The notes: generated by a model from the sequence alone, not told the origin. Positions 18,000 through 26,265 are shown, counted from the stretch's first letter. The stretch is 64,000 nucleotides of DNA from Amycolatopsis acididurans (GCF_012328925.1 NZ_JAAXLS010000025.1:1-64000); one strand, 5' to 3'. Numbers and translations: made by a program.

Positions 18000-18611
18000 G
18001 TGAGCATGACGGCCAAGGTGCAGAACGTGGTGACCTCAGGCGTTTTCCAGCTCGACGGCGGAAGCTGGGACGTGGACAACAACGTGTGGCTGATCGGCGA
18101 CGACCGCGAGGTGTTCGTCATCGACGCGGCGCACGACGCGGCCGCGATCGCCGAGGCGGTCGGCGACCGGAAGGTGCGGGCGATCATCTGCACGCACGCG
18201 CACAACGATCACGTCAACGCCGCGCCGGAGCTGGCCGAGCGCACCGGCGCGCCGATCCTGCTGCACCCGGACGACCGCGTGCTCTGGGACCTGACGCATC
18301 CCGATCAACGGCCGGACGCGGAACTCGAGGACGGGCAGATCCTGACCATCGCGGGCACCGATCTGTCCGTGCTGCACACGCCGGGGCACGCGCCCGGCGC
18401 GGTCTGTCTCTATTCGCGTGAGCTGGGCACCGTGTTCACCGGCGACACCCTGTTCCACGGCGGCCCTGGCGCGACGGGCCGGTCGTACTCCGATCACCCG
18501 ACGATCGTGAAATCCATCAAGGAGAAGCTGTTCGCGCTCCCGGACGACACCGTGGTCAACACCGGCCACGGCGAGTCGACCACGATCGGCGCCGAGAAGG
18601 CGAACGTCTAA
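18000..18611 (+). CDS. MBL-fold metallohydrolase (glyoxalase II-like)
   Basis: 203 residues. The metallo-beta-lactamase metal motif is THAHNDHVN (HxHxDH), followed by HTPGHAPGAVC, FTGDTLFHGGPG and NTGHGESTTIG, which supply the other ligands of a binuclear zinc site. Length and motifs resemble hydroxyacylglutathione hydrolase-like thioesterases. In a mycothiol organism the substrate could be a mycothiol thioester, which is inference. It starts with GTG (an in-frame ATG lies two codons on). The last four bases overlap the convergent DUF309 gene. Confidence 0.9.
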   Translation: MSMTAKVQNVVTSGVFQLDGGSWDVDNNVWLIGDDREVFVIDAAHDAAAIAEAVGDRKVRAIICTHAHNDHVNAAPELAERTGAPILLHPDDRVLWDLTHPDQRPDAELEDGQILTIAGTDLSVLHTPGHAPGAVCLYSRELGTVFTGDTLFHGGPGATGRSYSDHPTIVKSIKEKLFALPDDTVVNTGHGESTTIGAEKANV

Positions 18612-19048
18612 CGCAGCCGCGGCATCGGGCGCGAGAACATGTCCTCGCGCACCCACTTCACGAGCGCGGCCACGTCGAGACCGTGCGGAGCGCTGGACGC
18701 GTAGGGCTCGATCGCGTCGGCGCCGCGGTTCAGCAGTGACACCGCGCCCTTCTCGTTGCCCCGCGCGGCGTGGGTCAGCCCGACCGCCAGTTGCGCGAGG
18801 CCCTTCCACAGGCCGCGCTCGGCCCCGTCGGTGCTCTTCCACGCGTCCTCGAAGACCTCGTGCGCGTGAAACGGCTTGCCCTCGTCGAGCAGGCGCTGCG
18901 CCTCGGTCAGCGTCTCCTCGGCGGTCCGGACCACACCCTCCTGCTGTCGCGGCACCCCCTCCGCGCCGTAGGGCAGCGGGCGGCCCAGCCCGTCACGCGG
19001 CCGGGCGTTGCGTGCCCGGCCCTGCTCATCGCGGTCCCGGTCCGACAT
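18608..19048 (-). CDS. DUF309 domain protein
   Basis: 146 residues from the chosen ATG, with a charged, Arg-rich N-terminus and then a helical DUF309 domain. The family core is clear: EGKPFHAHEVFEDAWKS followed by LWKGLAQLAVGLTHAARGN. DUF309 proteins are small helical bundles of unknown biochemical role, with conserved His/Glu residues that could bind metal. The open frame extends 15 codons upstream to 19093, but that would overlap the divergent guaB1 start, so the Met at 19048 is preferred. Confidence 0.85.
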   Translation of the reverse strand: MSDRDRDEQGRARNARPRDGLGRPLPYGAEGVPRQQEGVVRTAEETLTEAQRLLDEGKPFHAHEVFEDAWKSTDGAERGLWKGLAQLAVGLTHAARGNEKGAVSLLNRGADAIEPYASSAPHGLDVAALVKWVREDMFSRPMPRLR

Positions 19049-19082
19049 GCCCCGATTCTGACATGACGTATTCTGGGGACTC

Positions 19083-20522
19083 GTGCGCTTCATCGATGGC
19101 CACGGGCCCGCCCACGATCTGACCTACGACGACGTGTTCCTCGTGCCGAACCGTTCGCACGTGGAGTCGCGTTTCGATGTCGACCTCGCCACCGTCGACG
19201 GCACCGGCGCCACCATCCCGATCGTCGTCGCCAACATGACCGCCGTCGCCGGCCGCCGGATGGCCGAGACGGTCGCCCGCCGGGGTGGGCTGGTCGTGCT
19301 GCCGCAGGACGTCGACCCGGCCGCGGTCGCCGACATCGTCGCCTGGGTCAAGAGCCGCCACACGGTGTGGGACACCCCGCTCGTGCTCGGCGGCGGTGAC
19401 GCCGTCGCGGACGCGCTCAACCTGGTCGGCAAGCGTGCGCACGGCGCCGTCGTGGTGGTCGACGAGCAGGGCCGCCCGGCCGGGATCGTGGACGAGACCG
19501 CGTGCGCCGGGGTGGACCGGTTCGCCAGGCTCGCCGAGGTCGCCGAGCCCGCCGCCGTCACCTGCCCGCTGGCCACCCCGACCCGCGAGGTCTTCGACCG
19601 CCTGCACGAGGCCGGCGCGCGGCTCGCGCTGGGTGTGGACGCCGAGGGCAAGCTGGCCGGAGTGCTCACCCAGACCGCCGCGTTGCGGGCCGAGATCTAC
19701 ACCCCGGCCGTGGACGCGCGCGGGCAGTTGCGGGTCGCGGCCGCGATCGGCGTGAACGGCGACGTCGCGGCGAAGGCCGAAGCGGTGCTCGCCGCGGGGG
19801 TCGACGTGCTCGTCGTGGACACCGCGCACGGCCACCAGGAGAAGATGGTCGCCGCGCTCAAGGCCGTGCGGTCGGTGTCGCCGAAGGTGCCGGTGGTGGC
19901 CGGCAACGTCGTCACCGCCGACGGTGCGCGGGACCTGATCGACGCGGGCGCGGACGTGATCAAGGTCGGCGTCGGCCCCGGCGCGATGTGCACGACGCGG
20001 ATGATGACCGGTGTCGGCCGCCCGCAGTTCTCGGCGGTCGCGGAGTGTTCGGCCGCGGCACGGGAGCTGGGCAAGCACGTGTGGGCCGACGGCGGAATCC
20101 GTCACCCGCGCGATGTCGCGCTGGCGCTGGCCGCCGGGGCGTCCGCGGCGATGGTCGGGTCCTGGTTCGCGGGCACGCACGAGTCGCCGGGCGATCTGCG
20201 CTACGACGAGCACGGCCGCCCGTACAAGGAATCCTTCGGCATGGCCTCCAAACGCGCCGTCGCGGGACGCACGCGCAGTGACGATGTGTTCGACCGTGCG
20301 CGCAAGGCGCTGTTCGAGGAGGGCATCTCGTCCTCGCGGATGCTGCTGGACCCGGCTCGGCCGGGCGTGGAGGATCTGCTCGACTCGATCTGCTCGGGTG
20401 TGCGTTCGGCGTTCACCTATGCCGGTGCGCGCGATATCGCGGAGTTTTCCGAGCGCGCGGTGCTCGGCGTGCAATCGGCGGCCGGTTTCGCGGAAGGGCG
20501 GCCGTTGCCGTCGGGCTGGTAG
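19083..20522 (+). CDS. guaB1: GuaB1-type IMP dehydrogenase paralogue (probable GMP reductase)
   Basis: 479 residues with the IMPDH/GMPR TIM-barrel. The catalytic-loop segment is GPGAMCTTRMMTG, with Cys about 303, and VVAGNVVTADGARDLIDAGAD provides the phosphate-side strand. Two CBS motifs are inserted at about 95-205. Actinobacteria carry this paralogue besides the true GuaB2; work on the mycobacterial protein has shown GMP reductase activity, so it probably returns GMP to IMP. It is divergent from DUF309 and starts with GTG. A short GCGGC/GCCGC hairpin after the stop may end transcription. Confidence 0.88.
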   Translation: MRFIDGHGPAHDLTYDDVFLVPNRSHVESRFDVDLATVDGTGATIPIVVANMTAVAGRRMAETVARRGGLVVLPQDVDPAAVADIVAWVKSRHTVWDTPLVLGGGDAVADALNLVGKRAHGAVVVVDEQGRPAGIVDETACAGVDRFARLAEVAEPAAVTCPLATPTREVFDRLHEAGARLALGVDAEGKLAGVLTQTAALRAEIYTPAVDARGQLRVAAAIGVNGDVAAKAEAVLAAGVDVLVVDTAHGHQEKMVAALKAVRSVSPKVPVVAGNVVTADGARDLIDAGADVIKVGVGPGAMCTTRMMTGVGRPQFSAVAECSAAARELGKHVWADGGIRHPRDVALALAAGASAAMVGSWFAGTHESPGDLRYDEHGRPYKESFGMASKRAVAGRTRSDDVFDRARKALFEEGISSSRMLLDPARPGVEDLLDSICSGVRSAFTYAGARDIAEFSERAVLGVQSAAGFAEGRPLPSGW

Positions 20523-20526
20523 AAAA

Positions 20527-20548
20527 GCGGCTTTTGCCGCATTCTTCT
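20527..20548 (+). terminator. Possible weak terminator after guaB1
   Basis: GCGGC (20527-20531), a TTTT loop and GCCGC (20536-20540), preceded by four A and followed by ATTCTTCT. The stem is short, so it may be only a partial terminator. It sits immediately after the guaB1 stop and before the palindromic region of the ABC genes. Confidence 0.4.
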
Positions 20549-20561
20549 GGCAGAGAAAATA

Positions 20562-20602
20562 CATGTGCCGAATAGGATCCGGCTCCTATTCTGGGGCACA
20601 TG
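20562..20602 (+). promoter_or_regulatory. Nested palindromic operator or hairpin over the ABC exporter start
   Basis: Two nested inverted repeats. The inner one is GAATAGGA (20570-20577) and TCCTATTC (20584-20591) around a six-base centre. The outer one is CATGTGCC (20562-20569) and GGCACATG (20595-20602). The right outer arm contains the ATG start codon at 20600. A 22-bp perfect inner dyad is typical in size for a TetR- or MarR-type operator. The same dyad in RNA would form a hairpin that hides the start codon. No regulator gene lies next to it. Confidence 0.6.
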
Positions 20603-21577
20603 ACTGACGCCGTCGTCGTGGACGATCTGGTCAAACGTTATCGCCGAAATGCCCCGCCCGCCGTGGCCGGACTGAGCTTCACCGTGCCACCGGGCGAGGT
20701 TTTCGGCCTGCTCGGACCCAATGGCGCGGGCAAGACCACCACCGTCGGCGTGCTGACCACGCGGGTGCTGGCCACGTCCGGCCGAGCCCTGGTTTACGAC
20801 GTGGACGTGCGGAAATCGCCGAGTCAGGCGCGGCAGTTGCTGGCCGTGGTGCCGCAGCGGAACAATCTCGACCGCTCATTGTCGATCCGGCAGAATTTGA
20901 TCTTTCACGCCATTTATCACGGAGTCGGCCGGGCGGAACGAAATCGCCGCGCGGACGAGATTCTCGATCGGATGGGTCTGACCGATCAGGCCAGCGCACG
21001 GCTGGATTTCGTCTCCGGCGGGCAGTCCCAGCGTGTGATGATCGCGCGCGCATTGATGCACCGTCCGAAGGTGCTGTTCCTGGACGAGCCCTCGACCGGC
21101 CTGGACCCGCAGGCGCGGCTGTTCGTGCACGAGCGGGTCGCCGAACTGCGCGACGACGGGGTCACCGTCGTGCTCACCACGCACGACATGGACGAGGCGG
21201 CGAAACTTGCCGACCGGGTGGGCATCGTCGATCACGGCAAACTGCTGGCGCTCGACACACCCGAGGCGCTCACCAAATCCCTGCCGGGCAGCACCACGCT
21301 CAGTGTCACGGTCAGCACCGGGGGCCACGCGCCGGACCTTCTCAGCGACAGTCTGTCCACAGTGGATGGCGTGGAACGGGTCGAGCGGATCGCGGGCGGG
21401 CCCGATCCCGCCGACATGGCGCAGTTCCGGCTCTACACCGGCTACGAGCCCGCGGCCGTGCTGCCGCCGGTGCTCAAGACGCTCGCCGGACTCGGTTGCG
21501 ACGTCAGCGATCTGTCCATCGGCACGCCGAGCCTGGAGGACGTGTTCATCCGCCTCACCGGGAGGGAGCTGCGATGA
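20600..21577 (+). CDS. ABC transporter ATP-binding protein, DrrA-like
   Basis: 325 residues. Walker A GPNGAGKTTT is near 38, the signature VSGGQSQR near 140, Walker B VLFLDEPSTGLD near 158, and the switch His in LTTHDMDEA near 194. A C-terminal extension after about 215 is typical of the daunorubicin-resistance (DrrA) ATPases that energise exporters. It overlaps the permease gene by four bases (ATGA), so the two are a translation-coupled pair. Its start codon is inside a nested palindrome, which suggests repression. The exported compound is unknown. Confidence 0.93.
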   Translation: MTDAVVVDDLVKRYRRNAPPAVAGLSFTVPPGEVFGLLGPNGAGKTTTVGVLTTRVLATSGRALVYDVDVRKSPSQARQLLAVVPQRNNLDRSLSIRQNLIFHAIYHGVGRAERNRRADEILDRMGLTDQASARLDFVSGGQSQRVMIARALMHRPKVLFLDEPSTGLDPQARLFVHERVAELRDDGVTVVLTTHDMDEAAKLADRVGIVDHGKLLALDTPEALTKSLPGSTTLSVTVSTGGHAPDLLSDSLSTVDGVERVERIAGGPDPADMAQFRLYTGYEPAAVLPPVLKTLAGLGCDVSDLSIGTPSLEDVFIRLTGRELR

Positions 21578-22383
21578 CCACCGTGGAACTGGAGATTCCC
21601 CGCGCGGGCGCGGGAGTCGCGGCACGCACCTTCTTCGCCGTGTTGTGGCGGGACACGTTCGTCACCGGACGCGAGCTGCTGCCGTTTCTCGCGCAGGTCG
21701 TGGTGCAACCGTTCTTCATGCTGTTCATCTTCGGCAAGGTGCTGGCCGGGATCGGTTACGTGCAAGGGAACTTCGCGCAGATCCTGCTGCCGGGAATGGT
21801 CGCCCTCACCGGGTTCCTCACCGCGCTGCAGAACACCACGATGCCGCTGATCCTGGACTTCTCGTGGACGAGGGAGATCGAGGACCGGCTGCTGGCGCCG
21901 ATGCCGATTCCGTTGGTGGCACTGGAAAAGATGGTGTTCGGCGCGCTGCGCGGGATCGTCGCGTCACTGCTGATCGTGCCGATCGGCTATCTCATCCTCG
22001 ACGGCATCGACTGGCCCGCCTCAGCCTGGCCGGGCGTGCTGGGCCTGATCGTGCTGGGCTCACTCGCCGGTGCGGCGATCGGCATGACGGTGGGCACGCT
22101 GGTCAATCCGCGGCGGATCCAGATCATGTTCGCCGTCGTGCTCATGCCGCTGATGTTCACCGGTTCCACGCAGTTCCCGTGGCATGGCCTGACGCACCTG
22201 CGCTGGTTCCAGGTGATCTGCGCACTCAACCCGCTCACCTACGTCAGCGAGGGCATGCGATCGTTGCTGCTTCCCGGGCTCCAGTCGATTCCACTGTGGA
22301 TCGACCTGCCGGTGATCGTGGTCGCGTTCGCGGTGTTCGCCGCCATCGGTATCAAGGGCTTCCTGCGCCGCGCGATCGACTGA
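21574..22383 (+). CDS. ABC-2 type exporter permease, DrrB-like
   Basis: 269 residues with six predicted membrane helices, for example FFMLFIFGKVLAGIGYVQG and VLGLIVLGSLAGAAIGMTVG. The ABC-2 signature region with RRIQIMFAVVLMPLMFTG followed by FPWHGL and ALNPLTYVSEGMR is clear. It forms a homodimer with the ATPase encoded just upstream. I chose the ATG at 21574, which overlaps the ATPase stop. The gene ends just before a long perfect hairpin. Confidence 0.92.
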   Translation: MTTVELEIPRAGAGVAARTFFAVLWRDTFVTGRELLPFLAQVVVQPFFMLFIFGKVLAGIGYVQGNFAQILLPGMVALTGFLTALQNTTMPLILDFSWTREIEDRLLAPMPIPLVALEKMVFGALRGIVASLLIVPIGYLILDGIDWPASAWPGVLGLIVLGSLAGAAIGMTVGTLVNPRRIQIMFAVVLMPLMFTGSTQFPWHGLTHLRWFQVICALNPLTYVSEGMRSLLLPGLQSIPLWIDLPVIVVAFAVFAAIGIKGFLRRAID

Positions 22384-22385
22384 CC

Positions 22386-22430
22386 TGCGGGGCTCCCTCG
22401 TGGCGCATACGGCCACGAGGGAGCCCCGCA
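22386..22430. terminator. Bidirectional hairpin terminator between the ABC exporter and phoH2
   Basis: A perfect 19-bp stem: TGCGGGGCTCCCTCGTGGC at 22386-22404, a seven-base loop, and its exact complement at 22412-22430. There is no U-tract, which is common in actinomycete terminators. It lies between convergent stop codons and can serve both strands. Part of one arm (22393-22403) is identical to the sequence over the phoH2 ribosome-binding site. Confidence 0.85.
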
Positions 22431-22438
22431 CGGCATTG

Positions 22439-23836
22439 TCAGCCGTGGTCCTCCAGCATCTCCGTCACCAGTGCGGCGATCGGGGACCGCTCGGACCGCG
22501 TCAGGGTCACGTGCGCGAACAGCGGGTGGCCCTTGAGCTTCTCGATCACCGCAGAGACACCGTCGTGCCTGCCGACGCGCAGGTTGTCGCGCTGCGCCAC
22601 GTCATGGGTGAGCACCACCCGTGACGCCGTGCCGAGCCGCGAGAGCACGGTCAGCAACACGTTGCGCTCCAGTGACTGCGCCTCGTCCACGATCACGAAG
22701 GCGTCGTGCAGCGAACGGCCCCGGATGTGGGTCAGCGGCAGGACTTCCAGCATTCCCCGGTCGAAGACCTCGTCCAGCACCTCCTGGCTGACCAGCGCGC
22801 CGAGGGTGTCGAACACCGCCTGCGCCCAGGGCTGCATCTTCTCGCTCTCGGAGCCGGGCAGATAGCCCAAATCCTGGCCGCCGACCGCGTACACCGGGCG
22901 GAACACCACGACCTTGCGGTGCTCGCGGCGTTCCATCACCGACTCCAGGCCCGCGCACAGCGCGAGCGCGGACTTACCGGTGCCGGCCCGGCCACCCAGC
23001 GACACGATGCCGACCTCGGGGTCGAGCAGCAGATCCAGCGCGATCCGCTGTTCGGCCGAACGGCCGTGCAGCCCGAACGCCTCCTTGTCACCCCGGACCA
23101 GGCGCACCCGCTTGTCCGCGGTGATCCTGCCCAGCGCGCTGGAACTGCCCGCGAGCAGCCGCAGACCGGTGTGGCAGGGCAGTTCCCCGACATCGGGCAG
23201 GCCGAAGTCGGCGAGGTCGACGGTGTTGTTCGTGAACAACGCGTCGAGCGCCTCCTGCGGCACGTCCGCGTCCGCCGTTCCGGTCCACCCCGAGGGAGTG
23301 ACCTCCTGGGCGCGGTACTCGTCCGCGTCGAGGCCGACCGAACCGGCCTTGACCCGCAACGGGATATCCTTTGTGACGAGCGTCACACTTGTCCGCTCGA
23401 CCGCGAGATTCAGCGCGCAGGCCAGGATCCGGTGGTCGTTGGAGTCCGTGCGGAATCCCGGCGGAAGCACCGTCGGATCGGAGTGGTTGAGCTCGACGTG
23501 CAGGGTGCCGCCGTGTTCCCCGATCGGGATCGGCGCATCCAGCCTGCCGTGGGTTCGCCGCAGGTCATCGAGCAGGCGCAGGGCTTCCCGCGCGAACCAG
23601 CCCAGCTCTGGGTGATGCCGTTTCGCCTCCAGTTCGCTGATTACGACCAGCGGCAACACGACGGCGTGCTCGGCGAATCTGGTGACCGCCCAAGGGTCGG
23701 AGAGCAAGACCGAGGTGTCGAGCACGTAAGTGTGCCGCTGGATTCCGGGGGATTGCGGACCTTCCGATGACTCACCAGCGACTTCGACGCTGGTCGAGTC
23801 CTTTCGGGGCGAACGCTGCGCAGTCAACGACGGCAT
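22439..23836 (-). CDS. phoH2: PhoH2-type PIN-PhoH RNase/helicase
   Basis: 465 residues. An N-terminal PIN ribonuclease domain starts with YVLDTSVLLSDPWA (Asp about 39) and continues with acidic residues in VISELEAK and SNDHRILA. The C-terminal PhoH ATPase has Walker A GRAGTGKSALA near 280 and Walker B FVIVDEAQSLE near 370. In mycobacteria PhoH2 unwinds and cleaves RNA and acts with a small upstream antitoxin, PhoAT. No obvious PhoAT-like frame is seen upstream here. The ATG directly abuts GAGGGAG with no spacer; a TTG three codons later has better spacing. Confidence 0.93.
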   Translation of the reverse strand: MPSLTAQRSPRKDSTSVEVAGESSEGPQSPGIQRHTYVLDTSVLLSDPWAVTRFAEHAVVLPLVVISELEAKRHHPELGWFAREALRLLDDLRRTHGRLDAPIPIGEHGGTLHVELNHSDPTVLPPGFRTDSNDHRILACALNLAVERTSVTLVTKDIPLRVKAGSVGLDADEYRAQEVTPSGWTGTADADVPQEALDALFTNNTVDLADFGLPDVGELPCHTGLRLLAGSSSALGRITADKRVRLVRGDKEAFGLHGRSAEQRIALDLLLDPEVGIVSLGGRAGTGKSALALCAGLESVMERREHRKVVVFRPVYAVGGQDLGYLPGSESEKMQPWAQAVFDTLGALVSQEVLDEVFDRGMLEVLPLTHIRGRSLHDAFVIVDEAQSLERNVLLTVLSRLGTASRVVLTHDVAQRDNLRVGRHDGVSAVIEKLKGHPLFAHVTLTRSERSPIAALVTEMLEDHG

Positions 23837-24170
23837 CTCCCTCGTGGGCGTGGCACCACGCCCGCACTCGCTGGGCCGGGCCTGCCCCGGTTGGTCGTAC
23901 CCGCCGACTTCCGTCAGCGGGTATGGCCACGAGGGCCGGGTGCCGGCCCCCTCGAGCGTTTCGCGAACGGCTTCGCGGCTGCTACCGCCGCCGTTCCCTC
24001 AGCTACCGCCACGACCAGGGCCTCCCGCGATGTCCCGCAAGGTCACGGACCATCACTTCGGAAGTTACCTGCGAATCGAAGATCGTGCAGGCAGCCAGGC
24101 AGGTGATTCGTGAACTCGTCACCTCACCGTCGGTAGAGTTCGCGCGACCAGGCGTTTACCGACCGTGATG
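23837..24170 (-). promoter_or_regulatory. Structured leader of phoH2 (334-bp gene-free stretch)
   Basis: No supported gene. On the minus strand it is the region between uppS and phoH2. It contains GGGCCGG/CCGGCCC (23933-23949), TACCCGC/GCGGGTA (23898-23923) and GGGCGTGG/CCACGCCC (23846-23863). A 9-bp long-range pair also exists: CCCTCGTGG at 23839-23847 against CCACGAGGG at 23927-23935. The long-range pair covers the ribosome-binding site and competes with the small hairpin at 23846. A promoter was not identified. This is consistent with a regulated 5' leader. Confidence 0.45.
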
Positions 24171-24947
24171 TCAAGTACCGAATCGGCGGTGCCGCCAGGC
24201 GTAATCCCGCAGCGCACGCAGGAAATCGACCCTGCGGAATGCGGGCCAGTACGCCTCGGTGAACCAGAACTCCGAGTGAGCGGACTGCCACAACAGAAAA
24301 CCGGACAATCGTTGTTCACCGGATGTTCGAATGATGAGATCCGGATCGGGCTGGCCCGAGGTGTAAAGGTGCTCGGAAATGTGGTCGACGTCGAGGATCT
24401 TCGCCAGCTCGCGGATCGAAGTGCCCTCGTCGGCGTGCTGGAGCAGCAGCTTCTTGACCGCGTCCGCGATCTCCTGGCGGCCGCCGTAGCCGACCGCGAT
24501 GTTGACCTCCATGCCTTTGCGGCCCTCGGTGCGTGCCGCGGCGGCCTTGAGGCTCGTGGCCATGTCGGCGGGCAGCAGTTCCAGCGCGCCGACGATGCGC
24601 AGCCGCCACGGCGTCTCCGGCGCGGCCAGCTCGTCGACCACGTCGACGATGATCTTGAGCAGCGGCACGATCTCGTCCTGGGCGCGGCCGAGGTTGTCCG
24701 TCGACAGCAGCCACATCGTGACCACCTCGACGTTGGCCTCTTCGCACCAGGACAGGAAGTCGGCGATCTTCCCCGCGCCGGCGCGGTGCCCGTCCGCGAC
24801 GTCGGTGAAACCGGCTTCGCGGGCCCAACGGCGGTTGCCGTCCAGCATGATCGCGACATGCCGGGGATGCCTGCCCGCGGTCTGCTGTTGCAGCCGGCGG
24901 CCGTAGGCGCCGTAGAGAACCCTGGAGGCGAACGAGCGAAGACTCAC
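24171..24947 (-). CDS. cis-Prenyltransferase, Rv1086-like short-chain Z-isoprenyl diphosphate synthase
   Basis: 258 residues. The family signature is complete: IMLDGNRRWAREAGFTDVA near 30, GHRAGAGKIADFLSWC, TMWLLSTDN and, at the end, LIIRTSGEQRLSGFLLWQS then EFWFTEAYWPAFR. These enzymes condense isopentenyl diphosphate in cis. Length and the neighbouring hemolysin III gene match M. tuberculosis Rv1086, which makes Z,E-farnesyl diphosphate for decaprenyl phosphate, better than the longer UppS. Chain length cannot be read directly from sequence here. It is divergent from the hemolysin III gene. Confidence 0.9.
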   Translation of the reverse strand: MSLRSFASRVLYGAYGRRLQQQTAGRHPRHVAIMLDGNRRWAREAGFTDVADGHRAGAGKIADFLSWCEEANVEVVTMWLLSTDNLGRAQDEIVPLLKIIVDVVDELAAPETPWRLRIVGALELLPADMATSLKAAAARTEGRKGMEVNIAVGYGGRQEIADAVKKLLLQHADEGTSIRELAKILDVDHISEHLYTSGQPDPDLIIRTSGEQRLSGFLLWQSAHSEFWFTEAYWPAFRRVDFLRALRDYAWRHRRFGT

Positions 24948-25033
24948 GTCGGTCTAGCGTACGCACCCGGCGGGTGAACGTGGCTCCGGCCACGGGCACT
25001 GGCGGAAAACCTACGGACCCGTAACCTAGAAGC

Positions 25034-25702
25034 GTGACCGTCGCGACCGAAAACCCCGTGCTCGACAGCCGCCCGAGGCTTCGTGGTCATATCCATTTCT
25101 GGTCGTTCTTCGGTGCCTTCGCCGGAGCGGTGACGCTCGTGGCGATGGCCGGTTCGACCGTGTCCGCGCTGGCCGCGTTCGCCACGGCGATCTACGGACT
25201 CACCGTGATGGGCGTGTTCGGCGTGAGCGCGCTGTACCACCGTCGGCTGTGGAGCCCGCCCGCGTACAAGTGGATGAAGCGCGCCGACCACTCGATGATC
25301 TTCCTGTTCATCGCCGGCACGTACACCCCGTTCACGCTGCTGTCGATGAGCAAGCCGACCGGGTACGTCATCCTCGCCGTGGTGTGGGGCGGGGCGCTGC
25401 TCGGGGTCGCGCTGAAGATGCTGTGGCCGGGCGCGCCGCGCTGGCTCGGCGTGCCGATCTATGTGTGCCTCGGCTGGGTCGCGGTGTTCGTGCTGCCCGA
25501 ACTGGCCCGCAACGCCGGGATCGCGGCACTCGTGCTGCTGCTCGTCGGCGGCCTGTTCTACACGATCGGTGCGATCTTCTACGGCGTGAAATGGCCCAAC
25601 CACTGGCCCGACACCTTCGGCTACCACGAGTTCTTCCACGCGTGCACCGTGCTGGCGGCGATCTCGCACTACATCGCCATCTGGCTGGCGTTGTACGCCT
25701 GA
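25034..25702 (+). CDS. Hemolysin III (YqfA/PAQR-like) membrane protein
   Basis: 222 residues with seven hydrophobic helices. Family motifs include GVSALYHRRLW, MKRADHSMIFLFIAGTYTPF and, near the end, FGYHEFFHACTVLAAISHY, in which the Ser/His/Asp residues could bind a metal as in PAQR hydrolases. The name hemolysin is historical; the role in actinobacteria is unclear. It starts with GTG. It is divergent from the cis-prenyltransferase, as in M. tuberculosis Rv1085c/Rv1086. Confidence 0.92.
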   Translation: MTVATENPVLDSRPRLRGHIHFWSFFGAFAGAVTLVAMAGSTVSALAAFATAIYGLTVMGVFGVSALYHRRLWSPPAYKWMKRADHSMIFLFIAGTYTPFTLLSMSKPTGYVILAVVWGGALLGVALKMLWPGAPRWLGVPIYVCLGWVAVFVLPELARNAGIAALVLLLVGGLFYTIGAIFYGVKWPNHWPDTFGYHEFFHACTVLAAISHYIAIWLALYA

Positions 25703-25723
25703 GGACGCGACCAGGCAGCGGCG

Positions 25724-26007
25724 CTATGTGTCCGCAACCTCCAAGCCGGGCCAGTCCGTCGCGTCGATCGCTGCCGCGAGGTCCCAGGTCGGCTCCCAGG
25801 CTTCGCGCTTCGGCCGTCAGTGGTTCGGGCCGTCACTGTGAAGCCGGCTGCTCCCCGTAACAGCTCGATCGTGATCTCGGTTCGGTCGCCGTCGGGACCA
25901 CGTCGGTAGCCGCGATACGTGTGCACGACCTGCGCCACCTCGGCACCACTTGCGCTGCTTACCCTCGCCAGAATCTCCTCATGATGGCCAACTCCCAGCA
26001 TGCCCAT
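25724..26007 (-). pseudogene. Small conserved-looking gene with a single-base frameshift
   Basis: On the minus strand the frame reads MLGVGHHEEILARVSSASGA ... TEITIELLRGAAGFTVTART, then becomes unlikely after a GGCCG at about 25,815. One added G restores KREAWEPTWDLAAAIDATDW followed by PGLEVADT and a TAG at 25724. The rescued protein of about 94 residues is acidic, with a Trp-rich end, and has no membrane segment. It is either inactivated by a 1-bp deletion or carries a sequencing error. I do not recognise the family. Confidence 0.6.
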
Positions 26008-26070
26008 GAGATTACGCCGATCGACTCGCCCGGGTACTCCCTCAAAACTCCGGCGCGGCTTCCTCGCCGG

Positions 26071-26265
26071 TCAGCCCAGGCTCAGGCCGTGCTCCTCCAG
26101 CGCGGCCTGGATGATGCCGAGCGCCTTGGGGCCCATGCCGTGCAGCTTGGCCAGCTCAGCGCGAGCCACGCCCGCGAGCTGGCGTAGCTCGACGTAGCCG
26201 GCGGCTCGCAGGGCACGGGTGGCCGGTGCGCCGATCTTCGGTAGTGCGTCAAGTGCGGCTGGCAT
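26071..26265 (-). CDS. Small helix-hairpin-helix protein
   Basis: 64 residues made of two helix-hairpin-helix-like units. The first is LPKIGAPATRALRAAGYVEL, the second LHGMGPKALGIIQAALEE. The GxGxxA pattern of both hairpins suggests non-specific DNA binding, as in the HhH repeats of RNA polymerase alpha-like or RuvA-like domains. Stand-alone copies of this size are common in actinobacteria and generally unnamed. It stands alone between a frameshifted gene and a GNAT gene on the same strand. Confidence 0.75.
   Translation of the reverse strand: MPAALDALPKIGAPATRALRAAGYVELRQLAGVARAELAKLHGMGPKALGIIQAALEEHGLSLG

Noticed and set aside
20600..22383. Part of an antibiotic biosynthetic gene cluster
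   Set aside because: The DrrAB-like exporter is alone; neighbours are guaB1 and phoH2, and no biosynthetic enzymes are seen.
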